Shown here one piece after another: positions 16,199 through 25,698 of a stretch of 64,000 bases of DNA. Each line of letters starts with the position of its first letter. Within the stretch, counting starts at the first letter, position 1. A model generated the notes under the pieces. That model worked only from the letters and a program-made list of their open reading frames with translations, made no database searches and was not told the origin of the DNA. This stretch comes from Sedimentitalea todarodis. Its GTDB lineage: Bacteria > Pseudomonadota > Alphaproteobacteria > Rhodobacterales > Rhodobacteraceae. The stretch covers positions 1 through 64,000 of the forward strand of contig NZ_JASMWN010000022.1 of the NCBI RefSeq assembly GCF_032595355.1, written 5' to 3'. The translations under genes were made by a program, and so were the position numbers.

Positions 16199-18432
16199 CT
16201 AGAATGGACACCTATTTGTCACTCAACATGCATGGCGACAGACACATGACAAATGCCAACTTCCTCGACTCGCCCTTTCCCAAAGCCATTGAGCTGGCGG
16301 ATTTCGACATCACCGGGCCGGAACGGTTTCACAATCGCGAACTGAGTTGGCTCGCCTTCAATTGGCGGGTTCTGGAAGAGGCCGAAAACCCGCGTGTTCC
16401 GCTGCTGGAACGGCTGCGATTCCTGTCGATCTCTGCCAAGAACCTCGAAGAATTCTACACGGTCCGCGTTGCGGGTCTTCGTGAACTGGCCCATGCCGGA
16501 AACACGACGCCGGCTGCCGATGGGCTGACGCCGGCCGAGCAGTTGGTCCTGATCAACGAGGATGCGCGCAAGCTCATGCAATCGCAGCAACGGGTGCTGA
16601 CGCAGTTGGAACCCGCCATGGAAGAGGCAGGGATCAATATCGTGCCCCGCGAAGAGCTCACCAGGAACGACAAGAAATTCCTGGCCGATGTCTTTCTGAA
16701 CCGGGTCTTTCCGGTTCTGTCCCCGCTTGCGATCGACCCTGCGCATCCCTTTCCTTTCATCCCGAACACCGGGTTTTGCCTCGCACTGCAACTGGAGCGA
16801 ATTCGGGACAAGCGTACCTTGCAGGCGTTGTTGCCGATCCCGCATCAGATCGATCGGTTCATGGCACTGCCATCAGAGGCGGGTCAGCAGAGATTTCTGC
16901 TGCTCGAAGAGTTGCTGCTCGAACATATCGGCAGCCTGTTTCCAGGCTACAAGCTGAAGACGCATTTCGAGTTCCGGGTGCTGCGGGACAGCGATCTCGA
17001 AGTCGAGGAAGAGGCCGAAGACCTCGTGCGCGAATTCGAGGTCGCTCTGAAACGGCGCCGCCGGGGTGAGGTCGTGCGGATGACCCATTCGGCCGGCGCG
17101 CCCGAGCAACTCAAATCAACAGTCATGAGTGAGCTTGGCGTTGAAACGGCCGAAGTTGTTGAAATCGACGGTATGATCGGCATCTCGGATCTGGACAAGC
17201 TCGTCCTTGACAGCCGGCCCGACCTGCTCTGGCCCTCCTTCAATCCACGGGTTCCCGAGCGGGTCACGGACCACGAAGGTGACATGTTCGCGGCAATCCG
17301 GCAAAAGGACATGCTGCTTCAGCATCCCTACGAAACATTCGACATGGTGGTGCGGTTCCTGGTGCAGGCGGCGCGCGATCCTGACGTGGTCGCCATCAAG
17401 CAGACGCTGTATCGCACGTCAAAGAACTCGCCGATTGTCGAAGCCCTGTGCGAGGCTGCCGAAGACGGGAAGTCGGTTACGGCTCTGGTCGAACTCAAGG
17501 CGCGGTTCGACGAGGCGGCCAATATTCGCCAATCTCGGCGTCTGGAACGGGCGGGCGCCCATGTGGTGTACGGATTTCTGGATCTCAAGACCCATGCCAA
17601 GATCAGCACGGTGGTGCGCCGCGAAGGCGACAACCTCGTCACCTACACGCATTATGGCACCGGCAACTATCATCCGATCACCGCGCGCATCTACACCGAC
17701 CTGTCGCTATTCACCTGTGACACGGCCCTGGGACGGGACGCGACCAAGGTCTTCAATTTTCTGTCCGGCTACGCCCCGCCCGATCAGCTCGAAAACCTCG
17801 CGATTTCACCACTCTCGCTGAAACAGCGCCTTCTCGAAATGATCGCGGCCGAAATCGAACATGCCGCCGCCGGACGGCCAGCAGAGATATGGGCCAAGAT
17901 GAACTCGCTCATCGACAGCGAAGTCATCGATGCCCTGTATCGTGCCAGCCAGGCGGGGGTGAAGATCAGCCTTGTCATCCGCGGTATCTGCGGCGTGCGC
18001 CCCGGCATCAAGGGGCTGTCGGAGAACATTCGGGTAAAATCGATCATCGGCCGTTTTCTGGAACATTCGCGCATCGTCTGTTTCGGGAATGGCCACGGGT
18101 TGCCCAGCAAGAAGGCCCGGGTTTTCATCTCGTCCGCCGACTGGATGGGGCGCAATCTCAACCGTCGGGTTGAAACGCTCATCGAGATCCTGAATCCGAC
18201 GGTGAAGGCCCAGATCGTCAGCCAGGTCATGGCAGCCAACCTCGCGGATGTGGCACAATCCTGGATCATGGGTCCGGATGGCGGATCGACCCGGGCCACG
18301 CTCACCGAGGGTGAGTTTGCCTTTAATTGCCACCGGTTCTTCATGGAAAACCCGTCACTGTCCGGGCGAGGCTCTGCCGGCGCTTCCGATGTGCCCAAAT
18401 TGACGCATACAGATGAACCAACGGGGAATTGA
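16195..18432 (+). CDS. ppk1: polyphosphate kinase 1
   Basis: 745 aa, full length for PPK1. The N-terminal RFHNRELSWLAFNWRVLEEA is the family opening. The catalytic domain has DLKTHAKISTVVRRE near residue 465, containing the phosphorylated histidine, and FLEHSRIVCFGNG near residue 620, containing the second active-site histidine. Arginine-rich TLYRTSKNSPI contacts ATP. It reversibly makes polyphosphate from ATP. The first ATG overlaps the hdaA stop; an internal ATG at 16246 (MTNANFLDS) is an equally possible start. Followed by ppx, so synthesis and degradation genes form one operon. Confidence 0.95.
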   Translation: MTRMDTYLSLNMHGDRHMTNANFLDSPFPKAIELADFDITGPERFHNRELSWLAFNWRVLEEAENPRVPLLERLRFLSISAKNLEEFYTVRVAGLRELAHAGNTTPAADGLTPAEQLVLINEDARKLMQSQQRVLTQLEPAMEEAGINIVPREELTRNDKKFLADVFLNRVFPVLSPLAIDPAHPFPFIPNTGFCLALQLERIRDKRTLQALLPIPHQIDRFMALPSEAGQQRFLLLEELLLEHIGSLFPGYKLKTHFEFRVLRDSDLEVEEEAEDLVREFEVALKRRRRGEVVRMTHSAGAPEQLKSTVMSELGVETAEVVEIDGMIGISDLDKLVLDSRPDLLWPSFNPRVPERVTDHEGDMFAAIRQKDMLLQHPYETFDMVVRFLVQAARDPDVVAIKQTLYRTSKNSPIVEALCEAAEDGKSVTALVELKARFDEAANIRQSRRLERAGAHVVYGFLDLKTHAKISTVVRREGDNLVTYTHYGTGNYHPITARIYTDLSLFTCDTALGRDATKVFNFLSGYAPPDQLENLAISPLSLKQRLLEMIAAEIEHAAAGRPAEIWAKMNSLIDSEVIDALYRASQAGVKISLVIRGICGVRPGIKGLSENIRVKSIIGRFLEHSRIVCFGNGHGLPSKKARVFISSADWMGRNLNRRVETLIEILNPTVKAQIVSQVMAANLADVAQSWIMGPDGGSTRATLTEGEFAFNCHRFFMENPSLSGRGSAGASDVPKLTHTDEPTGN

Positions 18433-18481
18433 CGCCCCTCATCGGTTCCCCCATCCTGACCGCGGATCAGCCGGGGGACGC

Positions 18482-20026
18482 ATGAACACCGAAAGCGCTG
18501 CAGTCAGCCCCGAATGGGACCCCTTCGGCCGCCCATTGTTTGACAGCCCCAGTGCGCGGGCCTTGTCGCGGGTGGGCGTTGTCGATGTCGGATCGAATTC
18601 TGTGCGCCTCGTGGTGTTTGACGGTGCCGCCCGCAGCCCGGCCTATTTCTATAATGAAAAGATCATGTGCGGCCTGGGCGCGGGCCTTTCGCAATCGGGG
18701 CGCCTGAACCCGGAGGGCCGCGCACGCGCCCTGGACGCCATACAGCGGTTTCAGCATCTTGCGCGAGGCATGAACCTTCCGCCTCTCACCGCCGTCGCGA
18801 CCGCCGCCGTGCGCGACGCGGACGACGGACCCGAATTCTGTGACCAGGTGCTGCGTGATACCGGCCTGAAGATATGGGTGATCGATGGCGAAGAAGAAGC
18901 GCGCCTGTCCGCGCAGGGCGTGCTTTTGGGGTGGCCCGGATCATACGGGCTGGTCTGTGACATCGGTGGCTCCAGCATGGAGCTTGCCGAAATCGCTGGC
19001 GGACGCGTGGGAAAGCGGGTCACATCTGCTCTTGGTCCACTCAAGCTTGCGAGCGTCCCGGGCGGGCGATCCGGGCGCAAGGCCCACATCAAGGAGGTCA
19101 TGGCGCAGCTCACCGAAAAGATGGGGCCACAACCTGATCGGCTGTTCCTGGTTGGCGGCAGCTGGCGTGCCATCGCCCGGATCGACATGCTGCGCCGCGA
19201 CTATCCCCTCCGTGTTCTCCATGAATACCGGATGCGGCCAAAGGACGTGCGCGCCACCGTCAAGTTCATTGAAAAGAACGATCCGGACTGGCTGCGGAGC
19301 AACGCCAACGTGTCCGCGACCCGGATGGCGCTTGTGCCCATGGCGGCGGATGTGCTGGCACGGCTGGTGAACAAATTCAAACCCAAGGACATCGCGGTCT
19401 CGAGCTATGGCATTCGCGAGGGCCTGCTCTATGAGCAGATGCCACAACGCCTGCGCGACCGGGATCCGCTGATTGAGGCCTGCCATTTTGCCGAAGCCAA
19501 GGATGCACGGTTTCCGGGCTTTGGCGATACCCTGTTCAATTTCATCATGCCGCTGTTCAAATCGGCAACCACCTCACGCAAGCGTCTCGTCAAGGCGGCC
19601 TGTCTCTTGCACGATGTCAGTTGGCGCGCGCATCCGGATTACCGTGCTGAAATCTGTTTTGACAACGCAACCCGTGCCAATCTCGGCGGTCTCAAGCATT
19701 CCGAGCGGGTGTTTCTGGGTCTCGCCCTGATGCACCGCTATCGCAACAAACGCGAAGGCACACGGTTTGAGGACCTGTTCGGCCTCTTGGACGAAAGTGC
19801 ACAGCTTCAGGCAGAGATTCTGGGCAAGGCCATGCGCTTTGGCGCGATGCTCTTGATGCAAGAGGGCGAGTCGATGAGCAGCCTGAAGTGGTATCCCAAA
19901 CGGCGTGTTCTGGAGTTTCGCCTGTCCAACGATACCCGCGATCTGTTCGGCGAGGTCGCAGACGCACGCCTGCAATCACTGGTCGCATCGCTTTCGGCCG
20001 AGTTGAAGATCATCGGCATTTCCTGA
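18482..20026 (+). CDS. ppx: exopolyphosphatase / Ppx-GppA phosphatase
   Basis: About 514 aa. The ASKHA-fold N-terminal domain starts VGVVDVGSNSVRLVVFD, and the second phosphate loop is LVCDIGGSSMELAEI near residue 160. A C-terminal HD-like helical region includes LLHDVSWRAHPDYR. It removes terminal phosphate from polyphosphate and may also hydrolyse pppGpp. I chose the ATG at 18482, which has a G-rich site before it; the open frame begins at 18413 inside ppk. It completes the perM-hdaA-ppk-ppx unit. Confidence 0.92.
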   Translation: MNTESAAVSPEWDPFGRPLFDSPSARALSRVGVVDVGSNSVRLVVFDGAARSPAYFYNEKIMCGLGAGLSQSGRLNPEGRARALDAIQRFQHLARGMNLPPLTAVATAAVRDADDGPEFCDQVLRDTGLKIWVIDGEEEARLSAQGVLLGWPGSYGLVCDIGGSSMELAEIAGGRVGKRVTSALGPLKLASVPGGRSGRKAHIKEVMAQLTEKMGPQPDRLFLVGGSWRAIARIDMLRRDYPLRVLHEYRMRPKDVRATVKFIEKNDPDWLRSNANVSATRMALVPMAADVLARLVNKFKPKDIAVSSYGIREGLLYEQMPQRLRDRDPLIEACHFAEAKDARFPGFGDTLFNFIMPLFKSATTSRKRLVKAACLLHDVSWRAHPDYRAEICFDNATRANLGGLKHSERVFLGLALMHRYRNKREGTRFEDLFGLLDESAQLQAEILGKAMRFGAMLLMQEGESMSSLKWYPKRRVLEFRLSNDTRDLFGEVADARLQSLVASLSAELKIIGIS

Positions 20027-20036
20027 CACTCGGGGT

Positions 20037-20432
20037 TCAGAGATCAGTCTGTCCCTGCGGAGGCATTCTTATCTCGGGAACCGGTACTGGCGTGGCCTCG
20101 GGTTCCGGTTCCGGCCTGATTTTCTTTCGAATGATAATATCGCCATTCGGCAGAACTTCCGGCGGATGGTAGGCGGCCCAATCCTTTACATCGTTCAGCA
20201 TCTCGCCGAATGCCGGACCCATCTCATCCACAAAGCTGAAGAGAGCCGGACCATATTCTTCCGCCATCTCGCGCATCTGCTTCAGTGCCGGAGACATTTC
20301 CTCTCGCAGCCCTTCAAACAGCAGTTCCATGCCGCGTTCCATCAGGTCTTTGCCCTCTTCTTCCTCAGTCTGTGCGGCAAGAGACGTGGCGGACAGGGCA
20401 CCGGCAAAAGCAAGCGAGATAAGATGTTTCAT
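20037..20432 (-). CDS. secreted acidic protein, Roseobacter-type hypothetical (sometimes mislabelled AAA+ ATPase)
   Basis: 131 aa. A signal peptide MKHLISLAFAGALSATSLAA precedes an acidic mature protein with EEEEGKDLMERGMELLFEG and several methionine/glutamate-rich helices (MREMAEEYGPALFSFVDEMG). The end is a proline-rich PEPEPEATPVPVPE linker. It has no Walker motifs, so the ATPase label sometimes given to its relatives is unsupported. Start at 20432 on the signal peptide; the open frame reaches 20456. Probably periplasmic, function unknown. It is convergent with ppx, with 10 bp between them and no clear terminator. Confidence 0.75.
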   Translation of the reverse strand: MKHLISLAFAGALSATSLAAQTEEEEGKDLMERGMELLFEGLREEMSPALKQMREMAEEYGPALFSFVDEMGPAFGEMLNDVKDWAAYHPPEVLPNGDIIIRKKIRPEPEPEATPVPVPEIRMPPQGQTDL

Positions 20433-20469
20433 AGGATCAATATAGACTGCGCCCACGCGCGTTCAAAGG

Positions 20470-21474
20470 TCAGATGTCAATTTCCAGAGTGACCGGGAAA
20501 TGATCGGAGGCAAGCAGAAGCGCCTGACGCAGTTCTGTCACTTCCCAGCAATGCGCATCATCAAACGGATGCCAAATGCGCCAGGCCGGTCGGTGCGACA
20601 TGAGATCGGGTGAAACCATGATGTAATCCAGCAACGCCTGAAGGTAGCGATCCCCCTTGTGCATCTTGAAACGTGCGGTTGTCGGGTGCGCGCCAAGACG
20701 ACGCTCCAGTGCCCGGCGTGCGTGCGGGTCGTACAGGTCTTCGCCCAGCAGGATTTCGACCGATGATCTGCCAAACAAGTGCTCGTATTCGTCCAGACCG
20801 GGACCATCATTCAGATCCCCCATCAGAACCACTGCGGCCCCATCCACGATATGCTGATCGATCCGCCGCCGCAGCCAGATGGCCTGCGCAAGTTGCTTGC
20901 GCCGGTTCGCGATCGACAGGCGCATCGCGGCATCCCGGTTTCGCGCGCCGTGCGGTGCCTTGGATTTCAGATGCGCCCCGATCATGCGCAGCACATTGCC
21001 CTGTTTGGTTTGGACCTCCAGTTCCAGGGGCGGTTTCGAGAATCGCACCAGGTCCTCGGTTGCGTCGATATCCAGATCGATGCGAAAGCTGCTGTCAAAC
21101 CGTGGCGCCCGGGGATCTCCGATGCTGTGGCCAACCGGATCATGCCGTGCGGTCAATACCTCGGGATCATAGAGCAGAGCGATTTCCTGATGGGTGTCAT
21201 TCGCGAACCCCAAGACGGCGGTACTGGTTCTCAGATCGAAAGCGGCGGCAAAATTTTCCAAGGCCCGCACAGTGCTTTGAGTCCGCCCGGTATTGGGGGC
21301 CTCGATAATCATCACCGCATCCGCATCAACCGCCGAAAACACATTGCCAAGCGCTTCGGCCTGCTGTGCGCGTGTCACATCACGACGGCCCGACCAGTCA
21401 TCATCGACAATCAGTTGATCGTGGCTGTCGAACAGATTGGCGAACCATTCGACATTATAGGTTGCCAGACGCAT
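20470..21474 (-). CDS. endonuclease/exonuclease/phosphatase family protein
   Basis: About 334 aa of the DNase I-like EEP fold: MRLATYNVEWFANLF at the start, VMIIEAPN (metal-binding Glu), GAHLKS, VVLMGDLND-GPG with the catalytic Asp/Asn, and the C-terminal SDHFPVTLEI histidine motif. No signal peptide is seen, so it is probably cytoplasmic; substrate could be nucleic acid or a phosphoester. The start at 21474 shares one base with the upstream dnaJ-like stop (TGATG), indicating coupling. The longer open frame to 21612 lies over that gene and is not protein-like. Confidence 0.85.
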   Translation of the reverse strand: MRLATYNVEWFANLFDSHDQLIVDDDWSGRRDVTRAQQAEALGNVFSAVDADAVMIIEAPNTGRTQSTVRALENFAAAFDLRTSTAVLGFANDTHQEIALLYDPEVLTARHDPVGHSIGDPRAPRFDSSFRIDLDIDATEDLVRFSKPPLELEVQTKQGNVLRMIGAHLKSKAPHGARNRDAAMRLSIANRRKQLAQAIWLRRRIDQHIVDGAAVVLMGDLNDGPGLDEYEHLFGRSSVEILLGEDLYDPHARRALERRLGAHPTTARFKMHKGDRYLQALLDYIMVSPDLMSHRPAWRIWHPFDDAHCWEVTELRQALLLASDHFPVTLEIDI

Positions 21475-22154
21475 CAGGCGGCTGCGCCCTTGATATCTTC
21501 CCAGGCGCGATTGATGTCGATCATCCGCTTTTCCGCAAGTTTGATCGCCTCTTCCGGCACCCCGCGCGCCACCATCCGGTCGGGATGATTCTCGCGTATC
21601 AACTGCCGCCACGCCTTTCGGATCTCTGTCATCGGCATATCGGGCGTGACCCCCAGCACAGTGTATGCATCGGCCTCTGCGTCCGGAACGAAGCGCGCGC
21701 GCATCGCTTTGAACTGGGCGTCGGGGACATTGAAGATCCCGGCGACGTCCTCAAGAAACTCGTTCTCGCCGGGGTGATAGAACCCGTCGGCCATCGCGAT
21801 ATGAAAGAGCCCTTCCATCAGGTCGCTCAGGGTTTCGGGATCGTCGGAAAACATGCGCCCAATCCGCTGCGCGTATTCCTGGTATCCCGCAACATCGGTG
21901 CGCGCCAGGTTGAACACCCGCGCGGCCCCGGCCTCGTCTTCCTCCCCGATCTGAAAGACCTCGCGAAACGCGGTTACTTCGTCGCGCGTGACATGACCAT
22001 CCGCCTTGGCCATCTTGGCGCCCAGTGCCATCACCGCGATGGCAAAGGCAACGCTGCGCTCGGGTCTCGTGCGCAGACGGTCAAACACGGCTGACAGGCT
22101 TTCGCCACTTGTCAGCGCAGCCAGCGCGTCGGTTATTCGGGTCCAGATCGACAT
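21474..22154 (-). CDS. TerB-DnaJ domain co-chaperone (DjlA-like)
   Basis: 226 aa. The N-terminal helical half (SVAFAIAVMALGAKMAKADGHVTRDEV and FHIAMADGFYHPGE) is a TerB domain with its acidic D-G-x-[VI] motifs. The C-terminal J domain (AYTVLGVTPDMPMTEIRKAW) has the essential HPD in RENHPDRMV. J proteins stimulate DnaK ATPase. Unlike E. coli DjlA there is no N-terminal membrane helix, so this form is cytoplasmic. Coupled to the EEP nuclease gene downstream. Confidence 0.88.
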   Translation of the reverse strand: MSIWTRITDALAALTSGESLSAVFDRLRTRPERSVAFAIAVMALGAKMAKADGHVTRDEVTAFREVFQIGEEDEAGAARVFNLARTDVAGYQEYAQRIGRMFSDDPETLSDLMEGLFHIAMADGFYHPGENEFLEDVAGIFNVPDAQFKAMRARFVPDAEADAYTVLGVTPDMPMTEIRKAWRQLIRENHPDRMVARGVPEEAIKLAEKRMIDINRAWEDIKGAAA

Positions 22155-22163
22155 AAGACCAGC

Positions 22164-22688
22164 TTAGCCCGGCTGCAGGGAAGTGTCAGGTGCGCTATCT
22201 GGTCTCGGCGTCAGGATTTTTTGCATCAGAACCAGATCGAGATAGGCCCCGGCCTTGAACCCGACCTCGGGAAGACGCCCGACGGCGTGAAACCCGATGG
22301 CCTCGTGAAAAGCGACGGCAGCCGGGTTGCTACTGCTGATCGCAGCAATCAGGACATGAACGCCCTCCGCAGCCGCCACCTGCTCCAACCGCTCCATCAG
22401 CATTCGCCCCAGTCCGACGCCCTGCCTATCCGGCGCCAGATGGATTGAGTGCTCAGCGGTCCGCGCGTATCCCGGCCCGGGCCGAAATGGACCGTAGGTG
22501 GCAAAGCCGGCGACCTCGTCATGCGCTTCCATCACCTGAAATGCCGGCCCGCGCGTGCGGATGTTTTGCGAAACCGATTCCAGCGTGCGTTCAACGGTGG
22601 TGAACGTGATGGACGAATGGCGAATGATCGGATTGAGGATATTGCAGATCGCCGCGGCGTCCTCTTCCTTCGCCTGACGCACGATCAT
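22164..22688 (-). CDS. GNAT family N-acetyltransferase (phosphinothricin acetyltransferase-like)
   Basis: 174 aa. It begins MIVRQAKEEDAAAICNILNPII and has the acetyl-CoA loop HLAPDRQGVGLGRMLM (R/Q-x-x-G-x-G/A), followed by AAISSSNPAAVAFHEAIGF, both typical of the Pat/Bar-type subfamily that acetylates small amino compounds. The start ATG overlaps the stop of a 31-codon remnant upstream, and its 5' end appears intact. The natural substrate is unknown; relatives act on methionine sulfone or phosphinothricin. Confidence 0.85.
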   Translation of the reverse strand: MIVRQAKEEDAAAICNILNPIIRHSSITFTTVERTLESVSQNIRTRGPAFQVMEAHDEVAGFATYGPFRPGPGYARTAEHSIHLAPDRQGVGLGRMLMERLEQVAAAEGVHVLIAAISSSNPAAVAFHEAIGFHAVGRLPEVGFKAGAYLDLVLMQKILTPRPDSAPDTSLQPG

Positions 22689-22780
22689 TGCAGAACGCGC
22701 AGGCCGAGCACGTCGTCAACTTCGGCGCTCGCCTCTGTCAGCGTGGCACCGGATACCGCAATATGATCGAGTCGCATCAT
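22685..22780 (-). pseudogene. truncated N-terminus of a glyoxalase-like (VOC) protein fused against the GNAT start
   Basis: A 31-codon reading frame encodes MMRLDHIAVSGATLTEASAE and then VDDVLGLRVLQ before a TGA. The first 26 residues follow the usual opening of glyoxalase-like-domain proteins (L-D-H-[IV]-A-V-x-x-x-T-L-x-E), whose next residues are normally PLQPGG and a further 170 or so amino acids. Here the frame stops at once, and its stop overlaps the GNAT ATG. The simplest reading is a deletion that removed the rest of the gene. It could now act as a leader peptide for coupling. No good Shine-Dalgarno precedes it. Confidence 0.5.
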
Positions 22781-22859
22781 CCGGCCATATTGGCGCGTCA
22801 CCGGCGTACGAAAAAGGACAAAAGCCGCGGCTCTGGAGAAAACTGCCGGCCCTCGGGTG

Positions 22860-23345
22860 TCAGAACAGCCACACCACGAGCGACCAGACCGCGGCGAGAA
22901 CCGTCGGATAGAACGTGGCCGCAAATCCGAACCCGCGCAGCGGGGCCGATACATGATAGCCGATCCAGAACGCCAGGCGCGCAATGGCAAATGCAAACCC
23001 CATGACCACGACCACCACGCCGCCCAGCGTCAGTGCCACGAAGGGCCAGATCACCAACGCCAGGATCAGCTGTTCTGTCGTATTGGACAGAACCCGCTGA
23101 TCGATCCATGCCCGGCTTTGCGGTTCGAAATCCTCGCCGTCAATGATCGTGTCATCAAAGAACCGGCGCTGTGCCAACCTGCCGATCATGGCGATCATCA
23201 CCAGCCCCGGCGCGAACAAGGCGCCGGGCAAGGCCAGTTGCGGCGGCAGGAACGGCAATCCGGGCATTTGAGGTGCCCAGACAACCGCCAGCGACCACAG
23301 CGCGCCGGCGATCATGCCGATCACGATTGTGGGGCGCTTATTCAT
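22860..23345 (-). CDS. MAPEG family membrane protein
   Basis: 161 aa with four predicted membrane helices (near residues 8-24, 37-55, 93-113 and 140-160). The stretch DQRVLSNTTEQLILALVIWP is the MAPEG signature: R-x-L-x-N-T-x-E-Q within helix 2-3. MAPEG proteins include glutathione-dependent membrane enzymes, but bacterial members mostly have unknown substrates. The start overlaps the scpA stop by one base (TGATG), so it is probably co-translated with methylmalonyl-CoA mutase, though no functional link is obvious. Confidence 0.8.
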   Translation of the reverse strand: MNKRPTIVIGMIAGALWSLAVVWAPQMPGLPFLPPQLALPGALFAPGLVMIAMIGRLAQRRFFDDTIIDGEDFEPQSRAWIDQRVLSNTTEQLILALVIWPFVALTLGGVVVVVMGFAFAIARLAFWIGYHVSAPLRGFGFAATFYPTVLAAVWSLVVWLF

Positions 23346-25474
23346 CAGGTGCGGTCGCCGCGCACGAGACGCAGGATATCCTTGGCCGCGTTCGGGATGT
23401 TGGTCCCCGGCCCAAAGATCGCCTTGACCCCTTTGTCATACAAAAACTGGTAATCCTGCTGAGGGATCACACCACCGCAGATCACGATGACGTCATCCGC
23501 ACCGGCATCCTTCAGCGCCTGCACCAATTGCGGCGCCAAAGTCTTGTGCCCGGCCGCCTGGCTGGAGATCCCGACGATGTGCACATCGTTGTCCACGGCA
23601 TCCTGCGCGGCCTCTTCGGGCGTCTGGAACAATGGCCCCACATCGACGTCAAACCCGATATCGGCAAAGGCGGTGGCAATCACCTTGGCCCCCCTGTCGT
23701 GACCATCCTGGCCCATCTTGACCACCAGCATACGCGGTCGGCGCCCCTCGACCTCGGCAAAGTCCTCGACGGTTTTCTGGATTGCGGCAAATTCCGCGTC
23801 ACCTTCGTAGGCGGCGCCATACACCCCGGCAAGCGTCTTGACCTCGGCGCGGTGACGACCGAACTCCTTTTCCATCGCCATGCTGATTTCTCCAACAGTT
23901 GCCCGGGCCCGGGCGGCCTCGACAGCCGCCTGCAACAGGTTGCCGCTCTCCCCTGCACAGCGTGTCAGATTGTCCAGCGCTGCCGTGCACATATCCTCGT
24001 CCCGTTCGGCACGCATCTTGTTCAATCGCACGATCTGGCTCTCGCGGACCTTTTCATTGTCGATCTGAAGAATGTCGATCGGGTCTTCCTTGTCCTTGCG
24101 GTACTTGTTGACGCCGACGATCACCTCGTCGCCCCGGTCGATCAGCGCCTGACGGGTGGCCGCCGATTCCTCGATCCGCAGTTTGGGCAGCCCACTGGCA
24201 ACCGCCTTGGTCATGCCGCCCATCTCTTCGACTTCCTCGATCAGCTTCCACGCCTCGGCCGCCAGATCATGGGTCAGCTTTTCCACATAGTAGGACCCTG
24301 CAAGCGGATCGACCACATTGGTCACCCCGGTTTCTTCCTGCAGGATCAACTGGGTATTCCGCGCGATCCGCGCGCTGAAGTCAGTGGGCAGCGCAATCGC
24401 CTCGTCAAGCGCGTTGGTATGCAACGACTGCGTTCCGCCAAGAACCGCGCTCATCGCTTCGTAGGCGGTCCGGATCACGTTGTTATAGGGATCCTGTTCC
24501 TGAAGGCTGACACCAGAGGTCTGGCAATGGGTCCGCAGCATCATGGACTTGGGATTCCTGGGTTCAAATTCGCTCATTATGCGGTGCCACAACAGCCGCG
24601 CCGCGCGCAGCTTGGCCGCTTCCATGAAAAAATTCATGCCGATCGCAAAGAAGAACGACAGCCGACCGGCGAACGCGTCGACATCCATGCCGCGCGCAAT
24701 CGCGGTGCGCACATATTCGCGCCCGTCGGCCAGCGTATAGGCCAGTTCCTGCACGAGGTTCGCGCCTGCTTCCTGCATGTGGTAGCCCGAGATCGAGATC
24801 GAGTTGAATTTCGGCATTTCGGACGAGGTGTATTCGATGATATCCGCGATGATCCGCATCGACGGTTCCGGCGGATAGACATAGGTGTTGCGCACCATGA
24901 ATTCCTTCAGAATGTCGTTCTGGATGGTGCCCGCCAGAACCGATTTGTCGTGGCCCTGTTCTTCGCCGGTGACGATGAAGTTGGCCAGGATCGGGATCAC
25001 CGCCCCGTTCATCGTCATCGACACGCTGACCTTGTCGAGCGGGATGCCATCGAACAGGATCTTCATGTCCTCGACGGAATCGATTGCCACGCCCGCCTTG
25101 CCGACATCGCCAACCACGCGCGGGTGGTCGCTGTCATAGCCCCGGTGCGTCGCGAGATCAAAGGCGACGCTGACGCCTTGTTGCCCAGCCGCCAGCCCGC
25201 GACGATAAAAAGCGTTGGATTCCTCGGCTGTCGAAAACCCGGCGTATTGGCGGATCGTCCATGGGCGCCCGGCATACATCGTCGCCTTGACGCCGCGCGT
25301 GAAGGGCGCCGTTCCCGGTGTCGTGCCCAGATGATCCACATCCGCCAGGTCTTCCGGCGTGTACAAGGGCTGAACCTCGATCCCTTCGATGGTTTTCCAG
25401 TTCAGATCATCGAGCGGGCGACCGCGCAATTCCTGCTCGGCCAGGGCCTTCCAGGTGGTTTTCTCAGAATCCAT
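23345..25474 (-). CDS. scpA: methylmalonyl-CoA mutase (single-chain, B12-dependent)
   Basis: 709 aa. The N-terminal TIM-barrel substrate domain has TIRQYAGFSTAEESNAFYRR and GVSVAFDLATHRGYDSDHPR. The C-terminal cobalamin-binding domain has the DGHDRGAKVIA motif with the base-off histidine, plus GISSQAAGHKTL and VICGGVIPQQDYQFL. It converts methylmalonyl-CoA to succinyl-CoA, the last step of propionyl-CoA assimilation and part of the ethylmalonyl-CoA route. pccA and pccB lie upstream on the same strand, interrupted by the opposite-strand DUF4174 gene, so scpA probably has its own promoter. No meaB or epimerase gene is in the window. Confidence 0.97.
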   Translation of the reverse strand: MDSEKTTWKALAEQELRGRPLDDLNWKTIEGIEVQPLYTPEDLADVDHLGTTPGTAPFTRGVKATMYAGRPWTIRQYAGFSTAEESNAFYRRGLAAGQQGVSVAFDLATHRGYDSDHPRVVGDVGKAGVAIDSVEDMKILFDGIPLDKVSVSMTMNGAVIPILANFIVTGEEQGHDKSVLAGTIQNDILKEFMVRNTYVYPPEPSMRIIADIIEYTSSEMPKFNSISISGYHMQEAGANLVQELAYTLADGREYVRTAIARGMDVDAFAGRLSFFFAIGMNFFMEAAKLRAARLLWHRIMSEFEPRNPKSMMLRTHCQTSGVSLQEQDPYNNVIRTAYEAMSAVLGGTQSLHTNALDEAIALPTDFSARIARNTQLILQEETGVTNVVDPLAGSYYVEKLTHDLAAEAWKLIEEVEEMGGMTKAVASGLPKLRIEESAATRQALIDRGDEVIVGVNKYRKDKEDPIDILQIDNEKVRESQIVRLNKMRAERDEDMCTAALDNLTRCAGESGNLLQAAVEAARARATVGEISMAMEKEFGRHRAEVKTLAGVYGAAYEGDAEFAAIQKTVEDFAEVEGRRPRMLVVKMGQDGHDRGAKVIATAFADIGFDVDVGPLFQTPEEAAQDAVDNDVHIVGISSQAAGHKTLAPQLVQALKDAGADDVIVICGGVIPQQDYQFLYDKGVKAIFGPGTNIPNAAKDILRLVRGDRT

Positions 25475-25698
25475 TTGATCGTCCTCTTGTCATCTCTGTC
25501 CGAGGCGGGGCTCTGCCCGCCAAGTTTTCTAGGCTGGGTGTTGCAATCGTACGGCAAGCTGCTCTGATGCGCCGAACGTCGTCGTGGCGCCGACCGGTGC
25601 GGGACCTGGCCCGGCGGCCAACTTTTTGTGCCACGGCGCAAAAAACTAGCATCGCATTTGTCGCTGGCGTGCTTATATGTTCAGTAACGGGAGAAAAA

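Noticed and set aside
23171..25567. A 798-codon plus-strand frame opposite scpA
   Set aside because: It is the antisense shadow of methylmalonyl-CoA mutase in high-GC DNA, with histidine/arginine/glutamine-rich non-protein composition. The minus-strand gene is unmistakable.
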